Part shown: positions 1 through 7,786 of the stretch, piece by piece | Position numbering within the stretch: the first letter of the stretch is position 1 | How the letters are laid out: each line of letters starts with the position of its first letter | DNA from: Cytophagales bacterium | Lineage (GTDB): Bacteria; Bacteroidota; Bacteroidia; Cytophagales; 172606-1 | Assembly (NCBI GenBank): GCA_030446715.1 | Contig: JAUJMU010000001.1 | Coordinates: 721,297 to 785,296, forward strand | Reading direction: 5' to 3' | DNA: 64,000 nucleotides | Translations under genes and position numbers: made by a program | The notes under the pieces: model-generated | What the model saw: the letters and a program-made list of their open reading frames with translations, nothing else | The model's database searches: none | Told to the model about the DNA's origin: nothing

Positions 1-159
1 CACAAAAAATGAAAATGACCTGATTGCTTACAGAAGAGAATTATTGTAAGAGCAATTTAGCCACTTAAGTACTTATAAAGAAGGTGGTTCTGAGGCTTAA
101 AAAACGGAGGCCCGTAAGAAATGAAGCGGTTAAAATACTTTTCTGAATAGCATGGGCAG

Positions 160-2568
160 TTATTTCATCCGCACAACCGTTACGCCGGGGCCGCCGCGGT
201 CGGCATGTTCGTCTTCCAGCGACTGCACCTGCGTGTAATTACGGAGGTGATTCCGCACCAGCGTCCGCAGGATTCCGTCGCCCTTGCCGTGTACGATCCG
301 CAGCTCCGGAGAGCCCAGCATAATGGCGTTGTCAACAAACTGATCCACTTCCTGCAAGGCTTCTTCGCCCCGCTTGCCGCGCAGGTCAAGCTGGTAGCTG
401 AAGTTGGCCATCTTCTCGTTCAGGTCTATGCCGCGCATGCGGGGGGTATTTTCTACGGTGTGGGCCCGGTACTCCTTGCGGCTGATCTTTTCCAGACGGT
501 TCAGCTTCACGGTAGATTTGAGTTCGCCGATGCCGATCAGGGCCTCCTTGTTGCGCGGGTTCAGGTCCAGCACCTCGCCCACGGCCGTTTGCCCCTTGAT
601 GCGCACCAGGTCGCCGGCCTCAATATCACCGCCGATAACCTTGATTTCGGGAGCGTCTTCTACCGGGGCGGGCGGCACGTAATCGGGCTTCAGGGCAGTT
701 TCAAACTGCTGTAGTCCGCGGCGCAGTTCGCGGGTTTCGTCCTTGCCGGCCTGCTTTTCGCGGATCTCGCGGATGGTCTGCTCGATGCGGCTGTTGGCGT
801 CACGCACCAGATTCCTGGCTTCTTCCTTCGCCTGGTTGAGGATTTTTTTCTTTTCCGTATCGAGGTGTGTTTTCAGTTCATTGTACTGCTTCAGCGTCTG
901 GGCCAGTTGCTGGTCCTTGCGCGTCACTTCCTGATTCCTGGTGGTAAACTGACGCCTTTCCCGCTCCAGGTCGCGCAGCATCTTATCAAAATTGACCTGA
1001 TCCTCACCCACTTTCTCCCTTGCCCGCGCAATCACTTCCTTGGGCAGACCGATCTTGTGCGCGATTTCAAAGGCAAATGAGCTACCCGGCTGCCCGATTG
1101 CCAGCTGGTACAGCGGCTCCAGGTGCTCCGTATCAAAGCGCATGGCACCGTTGGTCACGCCTTCAGTGCGGTCGGCAAAAGACTTGAGGTTGGCGTAGTG
1201 CGTATTGATCACGCCAAAGGCTCCTGTCTGGTTGACGGCTTCCAGAATGGATTCAGCTATGGCCCCGCCCATACCCGGCTCCGTACCCGTACCGAATTCA
1301 TCAATCAGGAAAAGGGTACTCTTCCCGGCCGACCTCAGCAGGTGCTTCATGTTGGTCAGGTGCGAAGAGTACGTACTCAGGTCGTTTTCCAAAGACTGCT
1401 CATCACCTATATCAATGAAAATATCGCGGAACAGACCTGCCCTGGAGTCTTCCGACATGCTGACCAGCAGGCCGCACTGGTACATGTACTGCGTGAGCCC
1501 CACGGTTTTGAGGGCAATGGATTTACCGCCCGCATTGGGACCGGAAATCACCAATATCCGGTTGCTGGCGTCCAGCTTTATATTGAGGGGCACTACGGTT
1601 TTGCCCTGCTTTGCAAAAGAAAGGTGCAGGAGCGGATGCCGCGCATTTTCCCAGCCGATCAGCATCTGCTTCACAAAAACCGGGTTTACGGCATCGGTCT
1701 GCAGCGCAAACTTTGCTTTGGCGCGGATAAAATCCATCAGGCCCAGAAAAGTGTAGGCCTTGCGCAGGGCCGGCACGAAGGGACGCAGGCGGCCCGTGGC
1801 TTCCGTCAGGATCCGGACGATTTCGCGCCGTTCGCGGTAGCCCAGTTCAGTAATCCCGTTGTTGATATCCAGCACTTCGGCCGGCTCCAGAAAAACGGTC
1901 TGACCCGTAGCCGATTCATCCTGCACGAAGCCCTTGATGCGGCGCTTGTATTCGGCGGCCAGCGGAATCACCATCCGTCCGTTGCGGAAGGTAATGGCGG
2001 CATCGTCAGCGGCGTAGCCGTTGCTTTTGGCCTGCCGCAGAATGCTGCCAAGGGTTTTGCGCAGATGGGCCTGTTCGGAGATGATCTGCCGCCGGATGGC
2101 CTGCAGTTCCGGCGAAGCATCGTCGCGGAGTTTGCCGCGGTCATCCACCACGCGGTCCAGGGCTTTGAGCAGGCCAAAGTCAACTTCCACCATTCTGGTC
2201 AGTTCGCGCAGGTGCGGATACACCTCATCCGGCTTGCTGCCGAAGAAGCGCAGGCATTCGGAAATGGTCCGGAGGGAGATCTTTACTTCAAACAGTTCTT
2301 CTTCCGTCAGGAAAGCACCTTCAATAGCGGCTTTGGTGAGGTGCTCATGTACGTCTATGTAATTGCTGGCCGGAAAGTTTTCACCCGACTGCAGGATGTA
2401 CCTGAACTCGGCCGTTTGCTTTACCAGCCGGTCAATCAGGTCGTAATCGGACGAAAAGCGCATCTTCTCCGCAAAGTACCGGCCCAGCGGACTGATGCAG
2501 GCCTCCCTGACGTGTTCACGTACCTTATCAAAACCTAACTTCTGCTCTATATTGTTGGGGTATAACAT
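160..2568 (-). CDS. mutS2: Endonuclease MutS2 (MutS-family ATPase with Smr domain)
   Basis: MutS2 is a MutS-family ATPase that acts on branched DNA or stalled ribosomes and does not take part in classical mismatch repair. The protein is about 802 aa, the usual size. The N-terminal clamp/core region is followed by the ATPase, with Walker A GPNAGGKS near residue 341 and a Walker B region containing LIDEFGTGTEP. A long charged coiled coil follows, and the C-terminal Smr nuclease domain shows DLRGKRGEEAL and HGKGDGILR. The frame is open to 2601, but the start at 2568 (MLYPNNIEQKLGF) matches the conserved family N-terminus, so the first 11 residues are probably not translated. It is followed by the DUF4296 gene on the same strand upstream. 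Family assignment is secure; the precise cellular role is not shown by sequence. Confidence 0.95.
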   Translation of the reverse strand: MLYPNNIEQKLGFDKVREHVREACISPLGRYFAEKMRFSSDYDLIDRLVKQTAEFRYILQSGENFPASNYIDVHEHLTKAAIEGAFLTEEELFEVKISLRTISECLRFFGSKPDEVYPHLRELTRMVEVDFGLLKALDRVVDDRGKLRDDASPELQAIRRQIISEQAHLRKTLGSILRQAKSNGYAADDAAITFRNGRMVIPLAAEYKRRIKGFVQDESATGQTVFLEPAEVLDINNGITELGYRERREIVRILTEATGRLRPFVPALRKAYTFLGLMDFIRAKAKFALQTDAVNPVFVKQMLIGWENARHPLLHLSFAKQGKTVVPLNIKLDASNRILVISGPNAGGKSIALKTVGLTQYMYQCGLLVSMSEDSRAGLFRDIFIDIGDEQSLENDLSTYSSHLTNMKHLLRSAGKSTLFLIDEFGTGTEPGMGGAIAESILEAVNQTGAFGVINTHYANLKSFADRTEGVTNGAMRFDTEHLEPLYQLAIGQPGSSFAFEIAHKIGLPKEVIARAREKVGEDQVNFDKMLRDLERERRQFTTRNQEVTRKDQQLAQTLKQYNELKTHLDTEKKKILNQAKEEARNLVRDANSRIEQTIREIREKQAGKDETRELRRGLQQFETALKPDYVPPAPVEDAPEIKVIGGDIEAGDLVRIKGQTAVGEVLDLNPRNKEALIGIGELKSTVKLNRLEKISRKEYRAHTVENTPRMRGIDLNEKMANFSYQLDLRGKRGEEALQEVDQFVDNAIMLGSPELRIVHGKGDGILRTLVRNHLRNYTQVQSLEDEHADRGGPGVTVVRMK

Positions 2569-2714
2569 TAATTCAATTGAAAATTGACACTGAAAAGGCA
2601 TCTTTCACCTCAGACACACTTCTTTGAACCGTAAAGACAGCTGCCGAAGGAAAACATAAACACGAAAGACAATGTTCGTTCCGCACAAAGCATTTTCAAT
2701 TGTCCATTTTCAAT

Positions 2715-3047
2715 TTACTTGATGCTGTTTTCGCGGAGGCTGAGGCTGTCTACTACGGCGGCGTAAATCTGGTCCATCTGTTTGATGTTTTCCATGTAGT
2801 AACGGTAGCTGTTGTAGTACCGGGTGGAATCGGTGCTGTGTTTGGTAAACACATCCTTTTCAAGGAATTTATAGTACACCTGCACGGAATCCGGCGACCG
2901 GAGTCCGGCCGAGTTGGCTTTTGCCTCTGCCACGTGAATGTCGATCAGGATATTGATCATGCTTTCCTGATCCAGAATGCCCGGAGGTGTCTTGGGCGAA
3001 CTTTGGCAGGAGGCGAGTAACAGGAGGCAAAAAATGATCTTTTTCAC
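2715..3047 (-). CDS. DUF4296-like small lipoprotein
   Basis: This is a 110-aa protein with a lipoprotein signal: MKKIIFCLLLLASC has a basic start, a hydrophobic core and a lipobox ending at Cys14. The mature part contains ILDQESMINILIDIHVAEA, the pattern characteristic of DUF4296, a family found in Bacteroidota and of unknown function. The rest is rich in Tyr and charged residues and probably helical (TRYYNSYRYYMENIKQMDQIY). It lies 146 bp upstream of mutS2 on the same strand and may be cotranscribed with it. The family call comes from the motif and size; no function can be assigned. Confidence 0.75.
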   Translation of the reverse strand: MKKIIFCLLLLASCQSSPKTPPGILDQESMINILIDIHVAEAKANSAGLRSPDSVQVYYKFLEKDVFTKHSTDSTRYYNSYRYYMENIKQMDQIYAAVVDSLSLRENSIK

Positions 3048-3080
3048 GGCGCAAAGGTAGCAATTAACGGATGAAGGGGA

Positions 3081-3554
3081 TTACAGGAAAATTGCCGCTG
3101 CGAAAATAGTGCCAGCCATATTGCCGGAGTAGCGCTGGTACACGGGTTTGCGGTAAGCAAACTGAAGGTACATCACCGGGTAAAAAAGCAGGCTGAACAA
3201 TGGATTTGATCCCCTGAAAGTAATGTCGTCAACAATGAGGCTGCCGGTGCCTTGCTGCCGGATGACGTGCCGGTGCCGCCAGGAGCCGAGGAAGAAGGGC
3301 AGCTGCAAGCCTTCATCCACGAAGTACACTTCGCCGGGGCGTGAATCATTTTCGGTGATCCGGCTCTTCCAGGTCTGGCCGAAAAAGACGAAATTCAGCC
3401 GCACGTGCACCTCGTCGCCAGGCTGGTTACCGTCGTAACGCAGAAGCCGTACCTTTGGGAAAGGGGGACTCAATGCCTCGAACAGTTTCTGGTCAAATTT
3501 TTGTGCAACTTCCTGGTAAGGTTGCCTTACCGCAGTCGTTATATAAATACGCAT
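3081..3554 (-). CDS. SRPBCC-like ligand-binding domain protein
   Basis: A 157-aa soluble protein. Alternating hydrophobic segments, with RIYITTAVRQPYQEVAQKFD at the N-terminus and a later GEVYFVDEGLQLPFFLGSWRHRHVIRQQG, resemble the START/SRPBCC helix-grip fold seen in Bacteroidota proteins of this size. The frame is open to 3599, but the ATG at 3554 gives the family-like N-terminus and leaves room for the divergent promoter of the neighbouring barrel gene. The C-terminus is hydrophobic and could associate with the membrane. No catalytic residues can be named. The fold assignment is inferred from pattern only. Confidence 0.6.
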   Translation of the reverse strand: MRIYITTAVRQPYQEVAQKFDQKLFEALSPPFPKVRLLRYDGNQPGDEVHVRLNFVFFGQTWKSRITENDSRPGEVYFVDEGLQLPFFLGSWRHRHVIRQQGTGSLIVDDITFRGSNPLFSLLFYPVMYLQFAYRKPVYQRYSGNMAGTIFAAAIFL

Positions 3555-3577
3555 ACAATTTTCGTAATCCGAACCTG

Positions 3578-3585
3578 TACTTTTG
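3578..3585 (+). promoter_or_regulatory. Bacteroidota-type -7 promoter box TACTTTTG
   Basis: TACTTTTG matches the Bacteroidota -7 consensus TAnnTTTG exactly and lies 18 bp before the ATG of the outer-membrane barrel gene at 3603. No convincing -33 TTG element is visible at the expected 19-21 bp spacing, so the assignment rests on the -7 box and its position. It overlaps the start region of the divergent SRPBCC-like gene. Confidence 0.5.
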
Positions 3586-3602
3586 CTTCCAAATCTCAAA
3601 CC

Positions 3603-4184
3603 ATGAAACTGACAAGACTGTTTACAGCCCTGTTGCTGTTTATGTTATCCTTTAATGCCCTTGCCCAGACCCCGAGCGATTCACTCTTCCGGCGACGGGG
3701 GGCCGAACAGCCCAAACCGAACTGGATGGAACGTATTTCTTTAGGTGGAAACTTCGGGGCATCGTTCGGCAACAATACTTTTATTAACCTCGCACCGCTG
3801 GTGGCTTACCGGTTTACGGATAAATTTATGGCGGGCGGTGGTTTTACCTATATTTACTCCCGCTGGAAGCTTCCCGGCTACCAGGCGGTTTCCAACAGCA
3901 TTTATGGCGGCCGGACCATGGCCCGCTACTCCCTTTTCCCGAATTTTGCCCCAACCCTTGAATATGAGGCGCTGAACGTTCCCTACCTGAAGCAGACGGA
4001 CTTCGGGCTGGAGCAGGACCGGCGATGGATTGGTAACCCACTGGCCGGAGCCACGGTGATCTTTCCGATAGGAGCACGGTCCACCTTCGGGATTACGGCA
4101 TTGTATAATCTCAATTACCAGAACAACCGGATGTATTCTCCCTACGGCAGCCCCTGGGTACTCCGGATGGGATTTATGTTGTAA
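3603..4184 (+). CDS. Small outer-membrane beta-barrel protein
   Basis: The 193-aa product has a clear signal peptide (MKLTRLFTALLLFMLSFNALAQ, cleavage after Ala-Gln). Repeated amphipathic strands rich in Gly and aromatic residues follow (ISLGGNFGASFGNNTFINLAPLVAYRFTDKFMAGGGFTYIY), and the protein ends in an aromatic-rich strand closing on RMGFML, as expected for an outer-membrane barrel of about eight strands. The ATG at 3603 is chosen because it begins the signal peptide and follows a TACTTTTG box. A strong terminator follows, so the gene is probably a single transcription unit. The fold class is well supported; function is unknown. Confidence 0.75.
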   Translation: MKLTRLFTALLLFMLSFNALAQTPSDSLFRRRGAEQPKPNWMERISLGGNFGASFGNNTFINLAPLVAYRFTDKFMAGGGFTYIYSRWKLPGYQAVSNSIYGGRTMARYSLFPNFAPTLEYEALNVPYLKQTDFGLEQDRRWIGNPLAGATVIFPIGARSTFGITALYNLNYQNNRMYSPYGSPWVLRMGFML

Positions 4185-4207
4185 ATATTCCTCGCGCATG
4201 TAACTTA

Positions 4208-4234
4208 AAGTCAGGCCATCAGCCTGACTTTTTT
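4208..4234 (+). terminator. Rho-independent terminator after the barrel gene
   Basis: A 9-bp perfect stem (AAGTCAGGC / GCCTGACTT) with a 5-nt loop is followed by a run of T. It begins 24 bp after the stop codon at 4184. Confidence 0.85.
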
Positions 4235-4277
4235 ATTGCTGAAGCATCCTCTGGCGCTGAAATTTCAGATGCCTTGT

Positions 4278-4310
4278 TTTGATTACGAAATATTTCGTAG
4301 ATAAAATTTG
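4278..4310 (+). promoter_or_regulatory. Probable promoter of the BlaI/BlaR1-type operon
   Basis: TTTG at 4278-4281 is separated by 20 bp from TAAAATTTG at 4302-4310, which resembles the Bacteroidota -33/-7 pair with one extra base in the -7 spacer. The first operator palindrome lies between the two elements and the second overlaps the predicted start of transcription. That is the geometry expected for repression by steric block. The assignment is inference from pattern and context. Confidence 0.5.
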
Positions 4311-4356
4311 TATTTACGAAATGCTTCGTATACTTTTACCTACGAAATATTTCGTA
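4284..4356 (+). promoter_or_regulatory. Three operator palindromes TACGAAATATTTCGTA
   Basis: The 16-bp sequence TACGAAATATTTCGTA, a perfect palindrome, occurs at 4284-4299 and again at 4341-4356. A one-arm variant, TACGAAATGCTTCGTA, sits at 4315-4330. Centre-to-centre spacings are 31 and 26 bp, near three and two and a half helical turns. They lie directly upstream of a BlaI/MecI/CopY-family repressor gene and around its predicted promoter, so they are very probably its autoregulatory operators. Confidence 0.85.
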
Positions 4357-4397
4357 GTTATAAGACACACCAGACTGAAAGGTTTTACTACTCACCT

Positions 4398-4787
4398 ATG
4401 TCAACCTCACCTCCCAAACCCACCGAATCAGAACTGGAAATCCTCCGGATTCTCTGGCGGCACGGTCCATCCACCGTACGTCTGGTGCACGAGGAGCTTT
4501 CCCGTGACAAGGATGCCGGCTACACCACTACCCTGAAGCTCATGCAAATTATGGCAGCGAAGGGACTGGTAAGCCGCGACGAAACAGCCCGGACGCACAT
4601 ATACCAGGCAGCGGTTTCCGAAGCGGATACGCAGAAGCAACTGCTGAACCGCTTTCTGGATACTGCCTTCGGAGGTTCAGCGGCCCGGCTGGTGATGCAG
4701 GCGCTGGGCAATCACGATGCCTCCAAAGAGGAACTGGACGAAATCAGAAAGTTGCTGGATCAGATGGAAAAACGACCCAAACCATGA
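4398..4787 (+). CDS. BlaI/MecI/CopY-family transcriptional repressor
   Basis: This 129-aa dimeric winged-helix repressor belongs to the family that controls genes cleaved or sensed by BlaR1-type membrane proteases. The sequence PTESELEILRILWRHGPSTVRLVHEEL and the recognition region GYTTTLKLMQIMAAKGLVSRDE match the family's DNA-binding domain. The C-terminal half supplies the dimerisation helices (LLNRFLDTAFGGSAARLVMQAL). An upstream in-frame start at 4308 is rejected because it would overlap the operators; ATG 4398 follows them. The stop overlaps the start of the downstream sensor gene (ATGA), so the two are translationally coupled. In this family, induction follows proteolysis of the repressor when the BlaR1 partner is activated. 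Confidence 0.92.
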   Translation: MSTSPPKPTESELEILRILWRHGPSTVRLVHEELSRDKDAGYTTTLKLMQIMAAKGLVSRDETARTHIYQAAVSEADTQKQLLNRFLDTAFGGSAARLVMQALGNHDASKEELDEIRKLLDQMEKRPKP

Positions 4788-6853
4788 ACCACCTCACCAA
4801 CTTACTTCCCGACAGCTTTGTGACGGCCCTGGGCTGGACGCTGCTGCACTCCCTGTGGCAGGGAGCAGTTATTGCCTTACTGACCGGACTCGCACTGGTG
4901 CTGCTGAGGAAATACCCGGCCGCGGTGCGGTATCTGGTTACCCTTACGGCCCTGTGCGCTACGCTGTCAGTGGCCATATTCACCTTCCTGCGCTACTATC
5001 CGGCTCCCGGTCGTGCAGGTCAGCTGGCATCAGCAATGGCCGGCAGCCCGGAAATTTCTGTGATAGCCACCGCGGAAGCATCCGAAACGAAATATCTGAC
5101 GACTGTTGTGGCCCAGTTTACCGGCTATTTTGCCAATCACTTCCCCCTGCTGGTGACGGCGTGGGCAGTTGGTGTGCTGGTGCTGCTGCTCCGGTTTGCC
5201 GGAGGGGTTGCCCTTGTTCAGCGCCTGAAAAGCTATCAGACTGGTCCGGCAGCAGGGCAGTGGCAGGAGAAGGCGGATGGCATGGCCCGGCGCATGGGCT
5301 TACATAAAACGGTAAGGCTGCTGGAGTCGGGGCTGGCAAAGGTACCCATGACCATCGGTTACCTGAAACCCGTAATTCTGCTGCCCGCCGGCACCCTCAC
5401 CGGACTGCCACCGGCGCAGCTGGAAGCGATACTGGCCCACGAACTGGCCCACATCTGCCGGCACGATTACCTGGCCAATCTTCTGCAGTCTCTGATCGAA
5501 ATCCTGCTGTTCTTCAATCCGGCCGTGTGGTGGCTTTCGGCCCGGGTGCGCGAGGAACGTGAGCATTGCTGTGATGACATGGCAGTTTCTGTTTGCGGTG
5601 ATTCTCTGACGTTTGCCCTTGCCCTTGTGCACCTGCAGAATTGGTACACGAATCCGGGTGCGCCAGCCGGTGCACTGGCCGTAACGGGTACCAGGGGCAT
5701 GCTGCTGGGACGGATAAAGCGCCTGATGGACCAGCCCCGGCGTAGTCCCGGTTTCATAGAAGGGTTTATTGTCGCCGGGGTGTTGCTGCTTGGAATTGCC
5801 ACTGTGTCGGTAAGTGCTTCGGCCAGCCTTAATGGGGTGAGCCGGCAGGAGAAGCAGACTGCTTCGGCTGCTCCCTTGTTTGTGGAAGCGGAAGCACCAC
5901 TGGTGGAAGAGGCCGGAGAACGTTCAGCGTTGCATCTGCAGTGGAGCGACTCCACAAACCGCCGTCCGGATGTGGTGATTGTGCAGGACAAGAAAGGTAA
6001 AATCACTGAACTATACGTGGATGGCCGCCAGATCAGGCAAAAGGACATTAAAAACTATCAGGGGCGCATTGACGAAGCCTTGGCGGAAAGGAAAAAGGCC
6101 CGTTATTCTGACAACCCGGATCAGGACATCCAGACGGCGCTTCACCGGATTGAAAAGAACAGGATAGAAGAGAGAAGGGAGATATACGAAAGCCTGGGTG
6201 ATTATGCGCCTCCCATGCCTTCCGTTCCTCCCCTGCCCGGCTTACCGGCTCCTCCCGCACCACCAATGGCGGCAATGCCACCCATGCCGCCCCTGATAGA
6301 AGGGGACGAGGCCCGCATAGAATGGACAAATGAGGACACACCGGAAAAAATCCTGAAAGAACTGAACCGGATGCAGAAGGAATTACACGAGACCCAACGG
6401 AAAGCCATTGAACAATCCCGCCTGAAGGAGGAATTATCAGGGCAGCTGAACGGGGAAAGGCAGCGTGAACTCCACCAGCAGCTGGAAGAAATGCTGAAAA
6501 TCCAGCAGGTGAAGCATGATTCCATCATGCGCGAACACGCCCGGCGCATGAGCGGGCACGAAGCCAGCATGAAGGCTCACGAAGCCGAGATGAAGAAACA
6601 TGCGATCCGGATGGAGAAGCACGCAGCTTTCATGAAGACAATCGGAAACCAGCTCGTAAAAGATGGCCTCGCAAAAGCGGGACAGAAGATAGATTTCCGG
6701 ATGGAAAACGGCCAGCTGCACATCAACGATCAGCTGCAGCCGGCAGAAGTATTCCGTAAATACCAGCAACTGATCCGGGAGGAGGAGAGGAAATCCGGTG
6801 AGAAGATGACTGAAGATAAAGACATCCGCTTCCACCTGAAGCTGAACAACTGA
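4784..6853 (+). CDS. BlaR1-type M56 membrane metallopeptidase with long proline-rich and coiled-coil tail
   Basis: A 689-aa protein. N-terminal membrane helices at about 12-70 and 115-145 flank a zinc protease domain with HELAH at 219-223 and a downstream EREHCCDD segment. This is the M56 (BlaR1/MecR1) arrangement, in which a sensed signal activates self-cleavage and loss of the BlaI-type repressor encoded just upstream with an ATGA overlap. A further membrane helix lies near residues 325-350. Instead of a penicillin-binding sensor domain, the extracytoplasmic part has a Pro/Met-rich stretch (about 475-505) and then roughly 170 residues of charged, His/Met/Glu-rich coiled coil. The inducing signal is therefore unlikely to be a beta-lactam sensed by a PBP-like domain; what it is cannot be read from sequence. 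Confidence 0.88.
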   Translation: MNHLTNLLPDSFVTALGWTLLHSLWQGAVIALLTGLALVLLRKYPAAVRYLVTLTALCATLSVAIFTFLRYYPAPGRAGQLASAMAGSPEISVIATAEASETKYLTTVVAQFTGYFANHFPLLVTAWAVGVLVLLLRFAGGVALVQRLKSYQTGPAAGQWQEKADGMARRMGLHKTVRLLESGLAKVPMTIGYLKPVILLPAGTLTGLPPAQLEAILAHELAHICRHDYLANLLQSLIEILLFFNPAVWWLSARVREEREHCCDDMAVSVCGDSLTFALALVHLQNWYTNPGAPAGALAVTGTRGMLLGRIKRLMDQPRRSPGFIEGFIVAGVLLLGIATVSVSASASLNGVSRQEKQTASAAPLFVEAEAPLVEEAGERSALHLQWSDSTNRRPDVVIVQDKKGKITELYVDGRQIRQKDIKNYQGRIDEALAERKKARYSDNPDQDIQTALHRIEKNRIEERREIYESLGDYAPPMPSVPPLPGLPAPPAPPMAAMPPMPPLIEGDEARIEWTNEDTPEKILKELNRMQKELHETQRKAIEQSRLKEELSGQLNGERQRELHQQLEEMLKIQQVKHDSIMREHARRMSGHEASMKAHEAEMKKHAIRMEKHAAFMKTIGNQLVKDGLAKAGQKIDFRMENGQLHINDQLQPAEVFRKYQQLIREEERKSGEKMTEDKDIRFHLKLNN

Positions 6854-6881
6854 CACACCCACGCACACCTTTGATCAGCAG

Positions 6882-6913
6882 GCCCCGCCGGATTCCGGAC
6901 GGGGCTTCTTTTT
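6882..6913 (+). terminator. Terminator after the BlaR1-type gene
   Basis: GC-rich stem GCCCCGCCGG / CCGGACGGGGC with a 3-nt loop and one bulged A, followed by a T-rich tract. It lies about 30 bp after the stop and closes the repressor-sensor operon. Confidence 0.8.
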
Positions 6914-7086
6914 GACCGAAAACCGGAGGTGGTGTATCCACAGTCCGAAAATACGGGTAACTTTACCGCGCATTAAACTGCCCTGCGTTTGCCCTTCCGG
7001 TAAATGGCCCATGATCCGGGAAACAAAGTGTCCCGTACAATGCTTTGATCATTTTAAACCTGTACAAGCGTAAAATAATAACCAAC

Positions 7087-7467
7087 ATGAACTTACCTGA
7101 TGATTTGAGGTACACCAAGGATCACGAATGGATTCGCGTGTCCGGCAACGAAGCCTACATAGGAATTACCGATTTCGCGCAAAAGGAACTGGGCGACATT
7201 GTGTACGTGGACATAAACACAGTAGGCGAAGAGATCCGGCAAAACGAAATTTTCGGCACGGTAGAAGCGGTAAAAACCGTTTCGGACCTGTTTATTCCGG
7301 TTTCGGGTACCATTCAGGAGGTGAACGACCTGCTCAACTCCCAGCCCGAGCTGGTCAATACTGATCCCTACGGCAAGGGCTGGATGATCCGGATGACCAT
7401 CGCTGATCCGCAGGAACTCGAAGGATTGCTCAGTGCCAATACCTACGCTGCTGTGATCGGAGGCTGA
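7087..7467 (+). CDS. gcvH: Glycine cleavage system H protein
   Basis: GcvH carries the lipoyl arm that shuttles the aminomethyl group between the P, T and L proteins of glycine cleavage. The product is 126 aa, the usual length. [13 protein letters not shown] starts the domain, and the lipoylated lysine is K63 in [21 protein letters not shown] is the conserved C-terminal signature. The ORF is open from 7045, but ATG 7087 gives the family N-terminus. The gene stands alone here; gcvP and gcvT are not in the window. Confidence 0.95.
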   Translation: MNLPDDLRYTKDHEWIRVSGNEAYIGITDFAQKELGDIVYVDINTVGEEIRQNEIFGTVEAVKTVSDLFIPVSGTIQEVNDLLNSQPELVNTDPYGKGWMIRMTIADPQELEGLLSANTYAAVIGG

Positions 7468-7492
7468 TCATCAGGTAGCTGCAAAATTTTAA

Positions 7493-7533
7493 ATTGTGAA
7501 TTCCTGCCGGCAGGCAGGTTAGATTTTGAATGA
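7493..7533. repeat. Dispersed intergenic repeat, copy 1
   Basis: The segment begins ATTGTGAATTCCTGCC and contains the palindrome CCTGCCGGCAGG. A diverged copy (about three quarters identical by eye) lies at 62323-62366 in the same orientation between other genes. The function is unknown. Confidence 0.4.
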
Positions 7534-7628
7534 TAATCAACGGCTTGATCCTCATGTATTTCAGGCAGAATGCCTGATTTGGGAACACCAGATCAAATCT
7601 GCGCACCTGCTCAGATCCATAAAAGAGA

Positions 7629-7662
7629 GGCCGCCCCGGATTTCCGGAGCGGCCTGTTATTT
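7629..7662. terminator. Bidirectional terminator between gcvH and the S41 protease gene
   Basis: Stem GGCCGCCCCGG / CCGGAGCGGCC with one mismatch and a short loop. T-rich DNA lies on both sides when each strand is read (TGTTATTT on plus, TCTCTTTT on minus). It sits between two convergent genes, so it can serve both. Confidence 0.7.
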
Positions 7663-7786
7663 ACAGCTTCTCAGCGGTGAGCAGGTAAGCGGGCAGAAGT
7701 AACCGGATATTCTGTAAGCAATAGCTTGACGACCGGTTGTCTGATGCTGCCCGGACAACGAACAACTCATAACCAGCAACTACTTA

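Noticed and set aside
1123-2538. 471-residue open frame antisense to mutS2
   Set aside because: The real MutS2 frame on the other strand has all motifs; this frame has none.
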